DNA of 64,000 bases from assembly GCA_964608915.1 (NCBI GenBank), contig CAZSQA010000002.1, positions 62,001 to 126,000 on the forward strand, in the 5' to 3' direction. The DNA is from QWQI01 sp964608915 (GTDB lineage: Bacteria > Planctomycetota > Planctomycetia > Isosphaerales > Isosphaeraceae). Within the stretch, counting starts at the first letter, position 1; each line of letters starts with the position of its first letter. Both the position numbers and the translations under genes were made by a program. Shown piece after piece: positions 1-8,868 of this stretch. Under the pieces are notes generated by a model, which was not told the origin of the DNA, searched no databases, and was given only the letters and a program-made list of their open reading frames with translations.

Positions 1-955
1 AGCCTTCTTCGTAGTCGGCGACCACCGTGGCCACGTCCGGAACGTCCCGGCCGTCGTATTCCATATACAGGCCACCGGCACCGACGACCCGGCGAGGGAA
101 CCGGACGCCCATCGCCTGAATCAGGTGGGTGAGCTGGTGGACGAACAGGTCGGTGTACATGCCGCCGCCGAAATCCCAGTAGCAGCGCCATTGGGCATAA
201 CGGGCACGGTCGAACGGCTGCTCGGGGGCCAGGCCGAAATCGGTACCCAGGAACATCTTCCAGTCGACCGTTTTCGGGTTCATGTCCTCGGTCAACTGGT
301 AGTAACGCCACTGGCCGACATCGCTGTTGCGATAATAGCTCGTCTGCCCCTGCATCACCTTGCCGATTTTGCCGCTGGTGATCATCTGGTTGGCCATCTT
401 CCAGCGCGGGTCAGCGGTGGACTGAACGCCCACGGTCATCACCCGGCCGGTTCGCTTGACCGTCTCGGCGACTTTCTTCGCCTCGTCGATCGTGTGGGTC
501 ATCGGCTTTTCGCAATAGACGTCCTTGCCGGCGTCCAGCGAGTCGATCGTCTGCTTCGCGTGCCAGTGGTCGGGCGTGGCGACAAGCGTGACATGCACAT
601 CCTTGTTGTCGATAATGCGGCGATAGTCTTTCGTCACCGCGTTCTTGTCGTTGGCGTCCAGGCCGATCTTCTTGGCCGACGGATAAAGACCGCGGCCGAC
701 TTTGTCGTTGCCGTCCCAAACGTCCGCGACGCCGATCACTTCGACGTTGCCGCCGGCTTCCTTGATCCGCCGGAGGATGCGGATGTGCTCCTGAGCACGA
801 CCGCCAGGCCCGATGATGGCCACGTTGACCCGCTCGTTCGCGCCCTTGACGGCACCGATCGCCGGGTGGGCGATCGTCGATGCGGCAAGAGCCGTCGCAC
901 CAGAAGTGCCGATGAAACCGCGACGACTGACCCTGTTCTCGTTCGGAGGTGTCAT
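1..955 (-). CDS. Gfo/Idh/MocA family oxidoreductase, Tat-exported (3' end beyond window)
   Basis: Reading the minus strand from the ATG at 955 gives an open frame that leaves the window at its left edge, so the C-terminus is missing. The first 35 residues hold a twin-arginine signal (SRRGFIG, then an Ala-rich hydrophobic stretch ending HPAIGA). A Rossmann NAD-binding start follows (VNVAIIGPGGRAQEHI), and the family motif CEKPMTHT, whose lysine is normally catalytic, is present. The middle (YYRNSDVGQWRYY, then WDFGGGMYTDLFVHQLTHL) matches the C-terminal alpha/beta sheet domain. Planctomycetes carry many such exported paralogs, thought to act on sugars or their derivatives; the substrate cannot be read here. 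A GGAG-like site lies 11 nt upstream of the start. Confidence 0.9.
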   Translation of the reverse strand, partial: MTPPNENRVSRRGFIGTSGATALAASTIAHPAIGAVKGANERVNVAIIGPGGRAQEHIRILRRIKEAGGNVEVIGVADVWDGNDKVGRGLYPSAKKIGLDANDKNAVTKDYRRIIDNKDVHVTLVATPDHWHAKQTIDSLDAGKDVYCEKPMTHTIDEAKKVAETVKRTGRVMTVGVQSTADPRWKMANQMITSGKIGKVMQGQTSYYRNSDVGQWRYYQLTEDMNPKTVDWKMFLGTDFGLAPEQPFDRARYAQWRCYWDFGGGMYTDLFVHQLTHLIQAMGVRFPRRVVGAGGLYMEYDGRDVPDVATVVADYEEG

Positions 956-1243
956 GTGAGGATTCTCCCTCGTGTGTTCCGAATTGTTGCTGTGATGGAT
1001 CGAAGGTCATCGTCGCTGTGGATGAGCAAGCAACGATCTGCGGCCTTCTGGATACGTGGTTATACAGTTTGGCGTTTCGATCCGGCCGATGCAAGAACCC
1101 GCCCGGCGAATCCGCGACGAAATCCACGCCGCGAGATTGCCGGCCCAGGGATCGCCGCATACGCTGACTTCGACCGAGCCTGGACGATCCACGCCCGGAA
1201 CCGCCGCAGGCAAAGCACTTTCGTACGAATCGAATCGACCGCC

Positions 1244-1705
1244 ATGCCGACATATGTTCGCGAAACCCACATCGACGCCCCGGCCGAAACCGTCTTCGCT
1301 TTCCACGAAAGGCCCGACGCCCTGCCGCTGCTCGTCCCGCCCTGGGAAAAGGTCACAGTCGAAAAACCGCCCGCATCGCTGGCCGTCGGAACCGAAGTCA
1401 TCCTCGTCAACCGCATGGGCCCGCTGAAGTTGCGCTGGGTCGCCAGACACACCGCTTACGACCCGCCCCGCATGTTCGAAGACGTCCAGGAATCCGGCCC
1501 GTTCCGTAAATGGGTCCACCGGCACATCGTCATCCCTGAACCCGCGGGCGGTTCGACCCTGCGCGACGAAGTCACCTACGAACTCCCGATGGGCCTGCTC
1601 GGCCGGCTTTTCGGTGGAGCGTACGCCCACGCGAAAATCGACCGCATGTTCGCCTACAGGCACGAAGTGACTAAGCGGGAGTGCGAAGCGAAGGTCGAAA
1701 GGTGA
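1244..1705 (+). CDS. SRPBCC-family (START-like) ligand-binding protein
   Basis: This gene encodes 153 residues. It opens MPTYVRETHIDAPAETVFAF, the usual first beta strand and helix of the polyketide-cyclase/SRPBCC fold. The C-terminal stretch DEVTYELPMGLLGRLFGG followed by a long final helix is typical of the CoxG/ligand-binding branch. The frame stays open far upstream, but the fold begins at this ATG, so the short start is preferred. There is no signal peptide, so the protein should be cytoplasmic. It is divergent from the oxidoreductase on its left. The ligand is unknown. Confidence 0.8.
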   Translation: MPTYVRETHIDAPAETVFAFHERPDALPLLVPPWEKVTVEKPPASLAVGTEVILVNRMGPLKLRWVARHTAYDPPRMFEDVQESGPFRKWVHRHIVIPEPAGGSTLRDEVTYELPMGLLGRLFGGAYAHAKIDRMFAYRHEVTKRECEAKVER

Positions 1706-1853
1706 CTCAAGCGGATTCGGATTACCGACGGCTGGACAATTCGCGGGAGTAATCATTACGATTTTGCGGATCGGATCGGTCGGGCGGAACGTAACGGATC
1801 GTTCGGCCTTGGGACCGATTCCCTGACCTGTCTACTGCTAGGGAGCGATCGGG

Positions 1854-2438
1854 ATGTTTCGACGCCGCACTGCCCTGAAGTCCTGGTGGACATGGCTGCT
1901 TTTCACCGGAGTTCTGACCGCCATGAGCGAAGCCCAGGCCGCCAATCCTGTCGTCGTGCTGGAAACCAATAAAGGCCCCATCGAAATCGAACTGTTCGCG
2001 GACAAGGCCCCCGGCACGGTGGCCAACTTCCTCAAATATGTCGACGAAGGCCACTTCAACGGCCTGATCTTCCACCGGGTCATCGACGGTTTCATGATCC
2101 AGGGCGGCGGTTTCGACAAGGACATGAAAGAAAAACGCCCGGCCCACCCTTCGATCAAGAACGAAGCGGCCGCCAGCGGCGTGAAGAACGTCCGCGGCAC
2201 GATCGCCATGGCCCGGACGAACGACCCGAACTCGGCCACCTGCCAGTTCTTCATCAATCTCAAGGACAATGACTTCCTGAACGCCTCGCCGGGCAACCCG
2301 GGCTATGCGTCGTTCGGCCAGGTGAAGTCCGGCATGGAAGCTGTCGACACGATCGCCAAGGTGGCCACGGGCAGCCGCGGCATGCACCAGGACGTTCCCC
2401 GCGAAGCCGTGGTGATCGTCAGCGCCAAGCGCAAGTGA
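1854..2438 (+). CDS. Secreted cyclophilin-type peptidyl-prolyl cis-trans isomerase
   Basis: The protein has 194 residues, with an N-terminal signal peptide (a Trp/Leu-rich core, probable cleavage after SEAQA) and then a compact cyclophilin domain. The family signatures are visible: FHRVIDGFMIQGGG (catalytic Arg in FHR), the GTIAMAR strand and CQFFINL. It should catalyse proline isomerisation of exported proteins outside the cytoplasmic membrane. A GGGAG-like site precedes the ATG. A GC hairpin with a T-rich tail about 90 nt downstream suggests a single-gene transcript. Confidence 0.92.
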   Translation: MFRRRTALKSWWTWLLFTGVLTAMSEAQAANPVVVLETNKGPIEIELFADKAPGTVANFLKYVDEGHFNGLIFHRVIDGFMIQGGGFDKDMKEKRPAHPSIKNEAAASGVKNVRGTIAMARTNDPNSATCQFFINLKDNDFLNASPGNPGYASFGQVKSGMEAVDTIAKVATGSRGMHQDVPREAVVIVSAKRK

Positions 2439-2527
2439 CCCGAACCGATCCGACGCACGGCGGCCGGACCGATCCGGCCCCGTGCGGGCTTCGACGAAAC
2501 CGGCGATCTCGCATCGGGTAAGGGATT

Positions 2528-2560
2528 CCGGGGCGAATGGGCCCCGGTTCTCTTGCTTTC
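2528..2560 (+). terminator. Probable intrinsic terminator after the cyclophilin gene
   Basis: A perfect 7-bp stem, CCGGGGC (2528-2534) with GCCCCGG (2541-2547) and a 6-nt loop, is followed by the T/C-rich tail TTCTCTTGCTTTCT. The tail is not a pure U run. Confidence 0.5.
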
Positions 2561-2649
2561 TCTGATGGCGAATTGTATGGTTTGTCGAAGATACGGCAGA
2601 ACACTTCCGTCCTCATTTCGACTCGTTGACCTCTCTGGGAGCTTGGTGA

Positions 2650-2961
2650 ATGGCTCACGTCGTCGCCGAACCTTGCTTTGACTGCAAGTACACCGACTGT
2701 GTGGTCGTGTGTCCGGTGGACTGTTTCTACGAAGGCCCGCAAATGCTCTTCATCCATCCGGATGAATGCATCGACTGCGAAGCCTGCGTTCCCGAATGCC
2801 CCGTGGCCGCGATCTTCCATCAGGATAACCTTCCCGACGAGTGGAAGGAATTCACGGAACTGAATCGCGACATGACCGCTGGCCAGCCCGGCGCGCTGCC
2901 GACTCTCAACGAGAAGAAAGACGCCCTCGAAGGCGAATCGTGCAATAAAGCAGGCGGCTGA
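2650..2961 (+). CDS. fdxA: Seven-iron ferredoxin (3Fe-4S plus 4Fe-4S), FdxA type
   Basis: This 103-residue cytoplasmic electron carrier closely resembles Azotobacter ferredoxin I. Cysteines are at 9, 12, 17, 21 and 25 in the first cluster region (CFDCKYTDCVVVCPVDC) and at 40, 43, 46 and 50 in the second (CIDCEACVPEC). This is the FdxA arrangement in which one site holds 3Fe-4S and the other 4Fe-4S. The long C-terminal tail after the clusters, with a terminal NEKKDAL segment, is also typical. It stands alone between terminator-like hairpins. The redox partner is not evident; the reductases of sulfate assimilation further along are one possibility. Confidence 0.95.
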   Translation: MAHVVAEPCFDCKYTDCVVVCPVDCFYEGPQMLFIHPDECIDCEACVPECPVAAIFHQDNLPDEWKEFTELNRDMTAGQPGALPTLNEKKDALEGESCNKAGG

Positions 2962-3062
2962 TCCGGATCGATTTCCGGATCTCCCGCAGGATCGAACGCT
3001 AGGGCCATTCGTGATCGGCACGGATGGCCTTTCGCGTTCGCCGATCGTGGAGCGTATCCGCC

Positions 3063-4034
3063 ATGAACGAAACCGGCAAACCGGACGGCCCTGCTGGATC
3101 AGAGGGGATCAGCCCCTGCCCCAGACCGGCCAGCATGACGAAAGCCCTTGAGGATTTCGACCGCCTGGCCGAAGTGCGCGTCATCGAGACCCCCTATTAT
3201 CGTACGACTTGCCGTATTCTGGGCGAGGGCCCGCCGCTGCTGGTCAGCCCCGGCCTTGCCTCGACTTATCGCGGTTTCTCCATTTTCCTGAATACGCTGG
3301 CGGAACGCTTCCGCACGGTCATTTATGACTATCCGGGCGATCATGCCGCAGACAGAGCCGATCTTGGCCGAATCGATCACGATGCCCTGACCGACAATCT
3401 CTTCGCGACCCTCGACGCCCTTTCGATCGGAAAGGCCTTCCTGGTCGGTATTTCATTCGGGTCGACGATCACATTCAAGGCCCTGGCCAGAGACGCGCGC
3501 AGGTTTCCGAAAGCCGCCGTTCAAGGCGCTTTCGCTCGCCGCAAATTTTCGCCTGCGGAACGGCTGGCCCTTAAACTGGGCAGAATCGTGCCAGGCTCGG
3601 TCGGCCGCCTGCCGCTTCACGAAAAAGTCCTGACGTACAACAATCGCATTCATTTTCCGGACGAAATCGACGACCGCTGGAGACACTACCTCCAGGAAAA
3701 CGCCAAAACGCCGATCCGATCCCTGGCCCACAGGCTTGACCTGGTCGCCGGTTTGGATATCCGCCCCATCCTGCCCGAAATTCGAACCCCCGTGCTGCTC
3801 GTTCAGGGAAACGAAGATCGAATCGTCCCCAGACCCTATTTCGATGAGCTACAGCGAGCCTTGCCAGAAGCCCAGGGCCTGATCGTACCGATGGTCGGCC
3901 ACCAGCCTCATTACACCCATCCCGAAGCCCTGGCGCAGGCGATGGGCAATTATTTCCTGGGGTGCGACGAGCACGCCGAGTGCTCGCAGCATGCGGCTCA
4001 ATCCGGGTCAGAACCAGCGAACCCGGCAGGCTGA
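3063..4034 (+). CDS. Alpha/beta-hydrolase fold protein
   Basis: The protein has 323 residues. The nucleophile elbow is GISFGS (Ser), the acid lies in the strand-end motif QGNEDRIVP (Asp), and the histidine is in the last loop (VGHQPHYTH), giving a plausible Ser-Asp-His triad. An LLVSPGLAS oxyanion-type loop follows the first strand. The ATG at 3063 has GGAG 10 nt upstream and is preferred over an in-frame ATG at 3024 without such a site; an ATG at 3135 is a third option. It lacks a signal peptide. The substrate is unknown (esterase, lactonase or dehalogenase are all possible). Confidence 0.85.
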   Translation: MNETGKPDGPAGSEGISPCPRPASMTKALEDFDRLAEVRVIETPYYRTTCRILGEGPPLLVSPGLASTYRGFSIFLNTLAERFRTVIYDYPGDHAADRADLGRIDHDALTDNLFATLDALSIGKAFLVGISFGSTITFKALARDARRFPKAAVQGAFARRKFSPAERLALKLGRIVPGSVGRLPLHEKVLTYNNRIHFPDEIDDRWRHYLQENAKTPIRSLAHRLDLVAGLDIRPILPEIRTPVLLVQGNEDRIVPRPYFDELQRALPEAQGLIVPMVGHQPHYTHPEALAQAMGNYFLGCDEHAECSQHAAQSGSEPANPAG

Positions 4035-4082
4035 AGCCACATAAGCCGTTTTAGCGGATAGAGATAGGACAGAATGCGAAGT

Positions 4083-4106
4083 GGGGATTCCCGGTCGGGA
4101 ATCCCC
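4083..4106. terminator. Perfect 10-bp hairpin between convergent genes
   Basis: GGGGATTCCC (4083-4092) and GGGAATCCCC (4097-4106) pair perfectly around a 4-nt loop. It lies between the hydrolase (+) and transaldolase (-), so it can serve both directions, although neither side shows a long T run. Confidence 0.5.
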
Positions 4107-4168
4107 CCGTCTATTGTCGCCGGTTCGATCGAAGTCGATCAGGCACCCGAGGCGAAACCGGCCCGCGT

Positions 4169-5269
4169 TTAGTCGAGACCGGCCATCAGCTTCTCGAAGG
4201 CCTTCACGAACTGGCGGATGCCTTCGTCCAGCAACTTGTCCGTGACCTGATTCAGGTCCAGGCCGGCTTCGGACAACGCTTTCAGCTCGGCGAGAGCCTG
4301 ATCGAGCCCGCTTGTGAGGGTCAAAGCCGCTTTGCCGTGATCACGGAAAGCCTCATAAGTCGCTGGCGGAACTGTGTTTACCGTATTCGGTCCGATCAGT
4401 TCGTCGACGTAGATCGTATCCGGATAGGCGGGATTCTTGGTACCCGTCGACGCCCAGAGGAGCCGCTGCGGCTGAGCGCCTGCCGAGGCGAGTTCGGAGA
4501 ACTCGGACGATTTGTAAAGTTCTTCGTAGATGCGATATGCGTTTTTGGCGTTGGCGATGGCGATTTTGCCCTGGAGTTTTTTGGCTTCGGGCTTGTTGGC
4601 TTCGAGCCAGGAATCGACGGCGGAGTCGATGCGCGAGACGAAGAAGCTGGCGACGCTGGCCACGTGACCCAGCGGCTTGCCCGCCTGGTGACGCCGCTTG
4701 AGGGCTCGAATATGGGCTTTGGCGACTTTTTCGTAGGCCTCGACGCTGAAAAGCAGCGTGACGTTGATGTTGATGCCTTCGAAAAGGGCTTCTTCGATGG
4801 CCGGCAGCCCTTCTTCGGTGCCCGGGATCTTGATCATCGAATTGGGCCGTGCCAGGGCGTTCCAGAGCCGGCGGGCTTCGGAGAGCGTTTCGGAGCTATC
4901 GCGGGCCAGCAGTGGCGAGACCTCGAGGCTGACGTAACCGTCAAGGCCTCTGTCCGCGTCATAAACGGGACGGAACAGGTCAAGGGCGGCCCGGATATCG
5001 GCCGTGGTGAGGGCGTCGTAGATTTCCTGCGTACCGGCGCCGGCACGGGCAAGGCTCTTGATTTCGACGTCGTATTCGTCGGTTTCGCTGAAGGCTTTGT
5101 CGAAGATCGAAGGGTTCGACGTCATGCCCTGGAGACCGTCGTCCGTAATCAGCCTGGCCAGGTTTCCGCTGGTGATCAAAGTCCGGCTGATGTTGTCGAG
5201 CCAGAGGCTCTGGCCCAGGGCCTGGGTTTCCCTGAGGATGGATCTGCCTGCGGATGCGGTCGTGGCCAT
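4169..5269 (-). CDS. tal: Transaldolase
   Basis: The 366-residue enzyme belongs to the longer transaldolase subfamily found in actinobacteria and cyanobacteria. It moves a dihydroxyacetone unit between sedoheptulose-7-phosphate and glyceraldehyde-3-phosphate in the non-oxidative pentose phosphate pathway. The Schiff-base lysine is K147 in MIKIPGT. Other family motifs are GMTSNPSIF near residue 50, VSLEVSP near 113, NINVTLLFS and LWASTGTKNP. It is transcribed alone, convergent with the hydrolase. No truncation is apparent. Confidence 0.95.
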   Translation of the reverse strand: MATTASAGRSILRETQALGQSLWLDNISRTLITSGNLARLITDDGLQGMTSNPSIFDKAFSETDEYDVEIKSLARAGAGTQEIYDALTTADIRAALDLFRPVYDADRGLDGYVSLEVSPLLARDSSETLSEARRLWNALARPNSMIKIPGTEEGLPAIEEALFEGININVTLLFSVEAYEKVAKAHIRALKRRHQAGKPLGHVASVASFFVSRIDSAVDSWLEANKPEAKKLQGKIAIANAKNAYRIYEELYKSSEFSELASAGAQPQRLLWASTGTKNPAYPDTIYVDELIGPNTVNTVPPATYEAFRDHGKAALTLTSGLDQALAELKALSEAGLDLNQVTDKLLDEGIRQFVKAFEKLMAGLD

Positions 5270-5576
5270 GGTACGGAAGTGATCTCCTGGGGCGTCGAGT
5301 CGTTTCGTTTCGGAAACGCGACGAATCGCTGGTCGAAATCGGCTTCGGCCGCGTCGGCGCGTGAGCGGAACACGCTGGGCCGCTCGCGAATCGCATCAAG
5401 AATACCCGATTCGTGCCGGCAAAACCAAACTTTCCGTCATGAAAGTGACGAAAACAAGATCAAGAGAGCCTTGATTTCGGATGTGCCGATCGAATGGGCC
5501 ATGGCAGGGAAGCCATGGAACGGTCGAGGGATCGAAGACCCGGAAACCGTTCGGCGAAAATACGGAAGTTCGAGGG

Positions 5577-5605
5577 TTGTCCTGGTCGAACCGCTCGTCT
5601 AGAAT
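5577..5605 (+). promoter_or_regulatory. Candidate sigma-70-type promoter
   Basis: TTGTCC (5577-5582) and TAGAAT (5600-5605) are separated by 17 nt, about 75 nt upstream of the next start codon. The -10 box matches the consensus at 5 of 6 positions and the -35 at 4 of 6. Confidence 0.45.
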
Positions 5606-5678
5606 ATGAGTGGTAAAAGTACGCATACCTTTAGAGATGCGTGGATCCGGACAGCGTTTCGCGAGGAGGATTCGGGCC

Positions 5679-6167
5679 ATGAAGCGTATCGTGACGATCG
5701 GTTTGGTCGTGGCTGGAATTCTGTCGATCGCGGAGCGAACGGCTTCCGGTCAGAACCAGAATTTAGGCATGGGGTTCGGCATCGGCAGTGTCGGGGCTGA
5801 CCCCTTCAGCGGTTATTACAGCTGGTTTCTGCCTCGCCAGGCCGCTATGGCTGCGACACCGACCGTGAATAACCAGTTGAGCCAGTACACGGCCGAACGG
5901 ATCGACAACATGAACGAGGCTGCCCGTTCCAGCAACAGTGTGCTGAGCTACGCGAACCTTGGTCTCGGCGGCGGTACGGGGCAAGCCTTCGACGACGACC
6001 GGCCGAGAAATCCGCGTCCGCGTCTGTCGGCCACTGGTCCCATGATCACGAATACGACTGGTCGCGGGGTTGCCGGTTACTATGACCGCGCGGGGAGTTA
6101 CTACCCCACGATGCGACAGTCGACCTACAGGAATCCCGGCCTGCCCGTCAGCCGCGGCCGACGTTGA
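5679..6167 (+). CDS. Small exported protein of unknown function
   Basis: The protein has 162 residues with a clear signal peptide (MKRIVTIGLVVAGILS core, probable cleavage near TASG). The mature part is rich in Asn, Tyr, Gly and Arg (AGYYDRAGSYYP, GNPGLPVSRGRR-type tail) and lacks cysteines and recognisable domains. An upstream ATG at 5610 is in frame, but GAGGAGGA at 5663-5670 clearly serves the ATG at 5679. I do not recognise a family. The low complexity suggests a structural or cell-surface role, which is inference only. Confidence 0.75.
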   Translation: MKRIVTIGLVVAGILSIAERTASGQNQNLGMGFGIGSVGADPFSGYYSWFLPRQAAMAATPTVNNQLSQYTAERIDNMNEAARSSNSVLSYANLGLGGGTGQAFDDDRPRNPRPRLSATGPMITNTTGRGVAGYYDRAGSYYPTMRQSTYRNPGLPVSRGRR

Positions 6168-6205
6168 TCATCGCCTGACCCGGCATCGCAAGGCTCACTG
6201 GCATC

Positions 6206-7504
6206 ATGCAATCCGACCAGCCGGATCCTTTGGCAAACTCGGATTCCATGCCATCCGAAGTCAGGCATTCCGCTGGTTTCGGCCCTCCGGCTGACGCCGA
6301 ATCGAATGACTTTCATTCCGGTACGACCGATCCGGAATTCGAAGCCGTCGATTCCCTGCTGGATTTCCTGCCGAACGACAATCCGTCGTTGACGGCCCAG
6401 ACGGTCGCCAATCAGGTTTTTCGATCCGAAAACCGCCGGTTTCAGCGTAAATCCATTGCGATGCGATGCGCGGCCTTTGCCTCGACATTGCTCATCATGT
6501 TCGCAGGATGGATTTTCGGTTCCCGGATGATGCCGGTCGCCGTGCCGCCAAGGGGTCCGACGCCGGGTATCGAGCAGTTTCAGGGGTTGTTTCGCCTTTC
6601 GCTCGACTCCGAATTTCTTGAGGCACTCGTCGACACGAAAGCTCCAGGCATCTGGGACAAAAGGGCTTCAAGCGACTCCAGAGATGTCGTGAAGCTCGCG
6701 GGCTACGCCACGATGTTGTCGGCAAAAGTCGCTGTCGTGGTCGAAAAGACGGCGCTGGCGAGCTATTCGAAATTGCCGCCGGCGGAGCGTGAAAAGTGGA
6801 AGAAACTCGCGGACGATCTGTCGCGGCTTTCGCCTGACGATCGCTCGACGATTCAGAACCGGATCGAAGGGCTGCGGATCACGCTCGCGAATCTGCAGGA
6901 CGTCGATCGACAACGTGCGGAAGCGTTGACGGGTCTTGACCGCTGGAAATTTCTGACCCAGATGGCCGAGATTCAGAGGCGGCAGTCCGAACAGTCCCGA
7001 AAACCAGTGTTTTCGGTCAGCGAATTCAACCGGCCGGACTATCTGATGGACCTGGCCCAGGTGACCCGTGCGTGGAACGCATTGACGCCGGCCCAGAAAA
7101 AGAACGTGGAACGACGGGCCATGGCGTCCAAGGTCGACCCGGCCCGCAAAGTGGACAGGTTGCGCATTCTGGCGCTGAGTCTCGAAGGCGATGGACTCGG
7201 TCCGGCGCTCACGAAACCGGCTCTGGCCCGGGGCGGCCCGCTGCAACGGGCTCTTGCGAAGGCCGAGACGTTCAAGCAGGAACGCGAAAAACGCCGTTCG
7301 GATTACCAGAAGATCGTTTCGGGATCGATTCCCGCGGCAGCTCCCCCGGCCGAACTCGAAAAGATTCTCGAATCGGCACCCTCCTGGCTGGTCGAATCGG
7401 TCGATCCGCTGCCACCGGACGAAGCCCGGCGTTTCCTGAGTCTGCTGAAATTTCTGGTCGAAAATCAGGATGTCGCAGACGAAGAAGCCGGCTCTGGCCG
7501 CTGA
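6206..7504 (+). CDS. Single-pass membrane protein of unknown function
   Basis: The protein has 432 residues. Residues 1-85 are acidic and cytoplasmic-like, about 88-110 form one transmembrane helix (CAAFASTLLIMFAGWIFG), and the rest is a long helical, charged domain outside. Two short repeats of a Leu-x-Pro-x-(Asp/Ala) type motif (LPPAEREKWKKLADDLSRLSP and LTPAQKKNVERRA) recall helical motifs of periplasmic DUF3106-like proteins. An alternative start is the ATG at 6248. Only 9 nt separate its stop from ribD, so the two are probably cotranscribed, but no functional link to riboflavin is visible. The N-terminal tail, TM helix and outer domain layout resembles anti-sigma factors, but no sigma gene is adjacent. 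Confidence 0.75.
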   Translation: MQSDQPDPLANSDSMPSEVRHSAGFGPPADAESNDFHSGTTDPEFEAVDSLLDFLPNDNPSLTAQTVANQVFRSENRRFQRKSIAMRCAAFASTLLIMFAGWIFGSRMMPVAVPPRGPTPGIEQFQGLFRLSLDSEFLEALVDTKAPGIWDKRASSDSRDVVKLAGYATMLSAKVAVVVEKTALASYSKLPPAEREKWKKLADDLSRLSPDDRSTIQNRIEGLRITLANLQDVDRQRAEALTGLDRWKFLTQMAEIQRRQSEQSRKPVFSVSEFNRPDYLMDLAQVTRAWNALTPAQKKNVERRAMASKVDPARKVDRLRILALSLEGDGLGPALTKPALARGGPLQRALAKAETFKQEREKRRSDYQKIVSGSIPAAAPPAELEKILESAPSWLVESVDPLPPDEARRFLSLLKFLVENQDVADEEAGSGR

Positions 7505-7513
7505 GCGAAACGC

Positions 7514-8674
7514 GTGATGACCAATCTCGACCCCACGGACGCCCACTGGATGACTCTGGCACTTGCGGAAGCTGCCCGGGGCAAAGGGTTCGTGGAGCCC
7601 AATCCGATCGTCGGGGCCGTGCTCGTCGCCGATGGCCGACTCGCTGCTTCAGGGCATCACGCCCGTTTCGGCGGACCGCATGCCGAAGTCGCCGCGCTTG
7701 CGGCCGCACCGGGCGAGCACCGCGGCGCAACGATGCACGTATCCCTTGAACCCTGCTGTCATTACGGCAAGACACCGCCATGCACGAGAGCGATCCTCGA
7801 GGCTGGAATCGCACGCGTCGTCGTCGCGACACGCGACCCGTTTCCGCTGGTCGCCGGCGGCGGAATCGAAGAATTGCGGTCCAGCGGCATCATGGTCGAT
7901 GTCTGGCCGCCAGATTCTCCGGCCGCCCGCCAGGCGATCCGGCTGAACCGGCCGTTTTTCAAACGCGTGCTGACGGGCCGGCCCTACACGATCGCGAAAT
8001 GGGCGATGTCTCTGGACGGTCGAATCGCCCTTTCGACAGGTGACAGCCGCTGGATCAGCAATGAGGAGTCCCGGGCGATCGTGCATGAGATTCGTGGCCG
8101 GGTCGACGGCATTCTCGTCGGAATCGGCACGGTCTTCTCAGACGATCCTTCGCTCACGGCACGGCCTCCAGGGCCGAGAACGCCGGCGAGAATCGTCGTC
8201 GACCCGCGTGCCGAGACACCGCTCGAAAGCGTCCTGGTCCGCACGGCCCGTACGACGCCCGTTTTGATTTTCTGTTCCGTGGAAGCACCTGGCGAGCGCC
8301 GGAGTTCCCTGGAGTCGGCAGGTTGCGAAGTGATTCCGCTGGCCCCTGACGCTGGCGGATCGCTGGCCCCGGGCGAAATACTCGATGTGCTCGCGGCGAA
8401 GGGTATGACGAACGTACTGATCGAAGGCGGTTCGAAAGTTCTGGGACGATTTTTCGATGCCGGCTGCATCGACGAAGTCGCGGTGTTCGTCGCGCCGGCG
8501 TTGTTCGGAGGCCCGGCCGCATTTCCGCCGGTCGAGGGCAAGACGCTTCGAAGCATGGAGATCGTGCCGCGACTGACGGACGTCCGCACGACGCCGATTC
8601 GATCGGACACTCTGATTCAGGGCTTGGTGCCAGCGGATTGGTGCCTGACGCTCGAAAAAAAACTGTCGACTTGA
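7514..8674 (+). CDS. ribD: Bifunctional riboflavin biosynthesis deaminase/reductase RibD
   Basis: The 386-residue enzyme catalyses the second and third steps of riboflavin synthesis. The N-terminal cytidine-deaminase-like zinc domain shows HAEVAAL (about residue 56) and PCCHYGKTPPC (about 80). The C-terminal dihydrofolate-reductase-like domain has AKWAMSLDGRIA near residue 160 and the EGGSKVLGRFF motif near the end. Both halves look complete and the length is normal. No other rib gene is in the window. It follows the membrane-protein gene by 9 nt. Confidence 0.95.
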   Translation: MMTNLDPTDAHWMTLALAEAARGKGFVEPNPIVGAVLVADGRLAASGHHARFGGPHAEVAALAAAPGEHRGATMHVSLEPCCHYGKTPPCTRAILEAGIARVVVATRDPFPLVAGGGIEELRSSGIMVDVWPPDSPAARQAIRLNRPFFKRVLTGRPYTIAKWAMSLDGRIALSTGDSRWISNEESRAIVHEIRGRVDGILVGIGTVFSDDPSLTARPPGPRTPARIVVDPRAETPLESVLVRTARTTPVLIFCSVEAPGERRSSLESAGCEVIPLAPDAGGSLAPGEILDVLAAKGMTNVLIEGGSKVLGRFFDAGCIDEVAVFVAPALFGGPAAFPPVEGKTLRSMEIVPRLTDVRTTPIRSDTLIQGLVPADWCLTLEKKLST

Positions 8675-8868
8675 AATTCCTCTCCGGGGGTGATCGACTA
8701 CGGGAAGACGGGCGAAAAGAGGAGACTTCGACAGGATCGATCGATGCAGAATCGATGTTCCGAAGAACCTGTCGATCGCCTGGCTTGAGTGGTTCAGCAT
8801 CCATGGATAAGATTCGTGAAAGTACGGAGCTTCGGGGTTGCGCCCGGAGCCGGGAACGGAGCGTCCGG

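Noticed and set aside
411..1253. 280-residue minus-strand frame at the left end
   Set aside because: It is a different frame from the true oxidoreductase on the same strand. Its translation (Arg/Gly/Asp-rich) lacks the Rossmann and CEKP motifs found in the correct frame.
6206..7504. Anti-sigma factor
   Set aside because: Topology fits, but no zinc-binding HxxxCxxC motif and no sigma-factor gene next to it, so the call was left as unknown.
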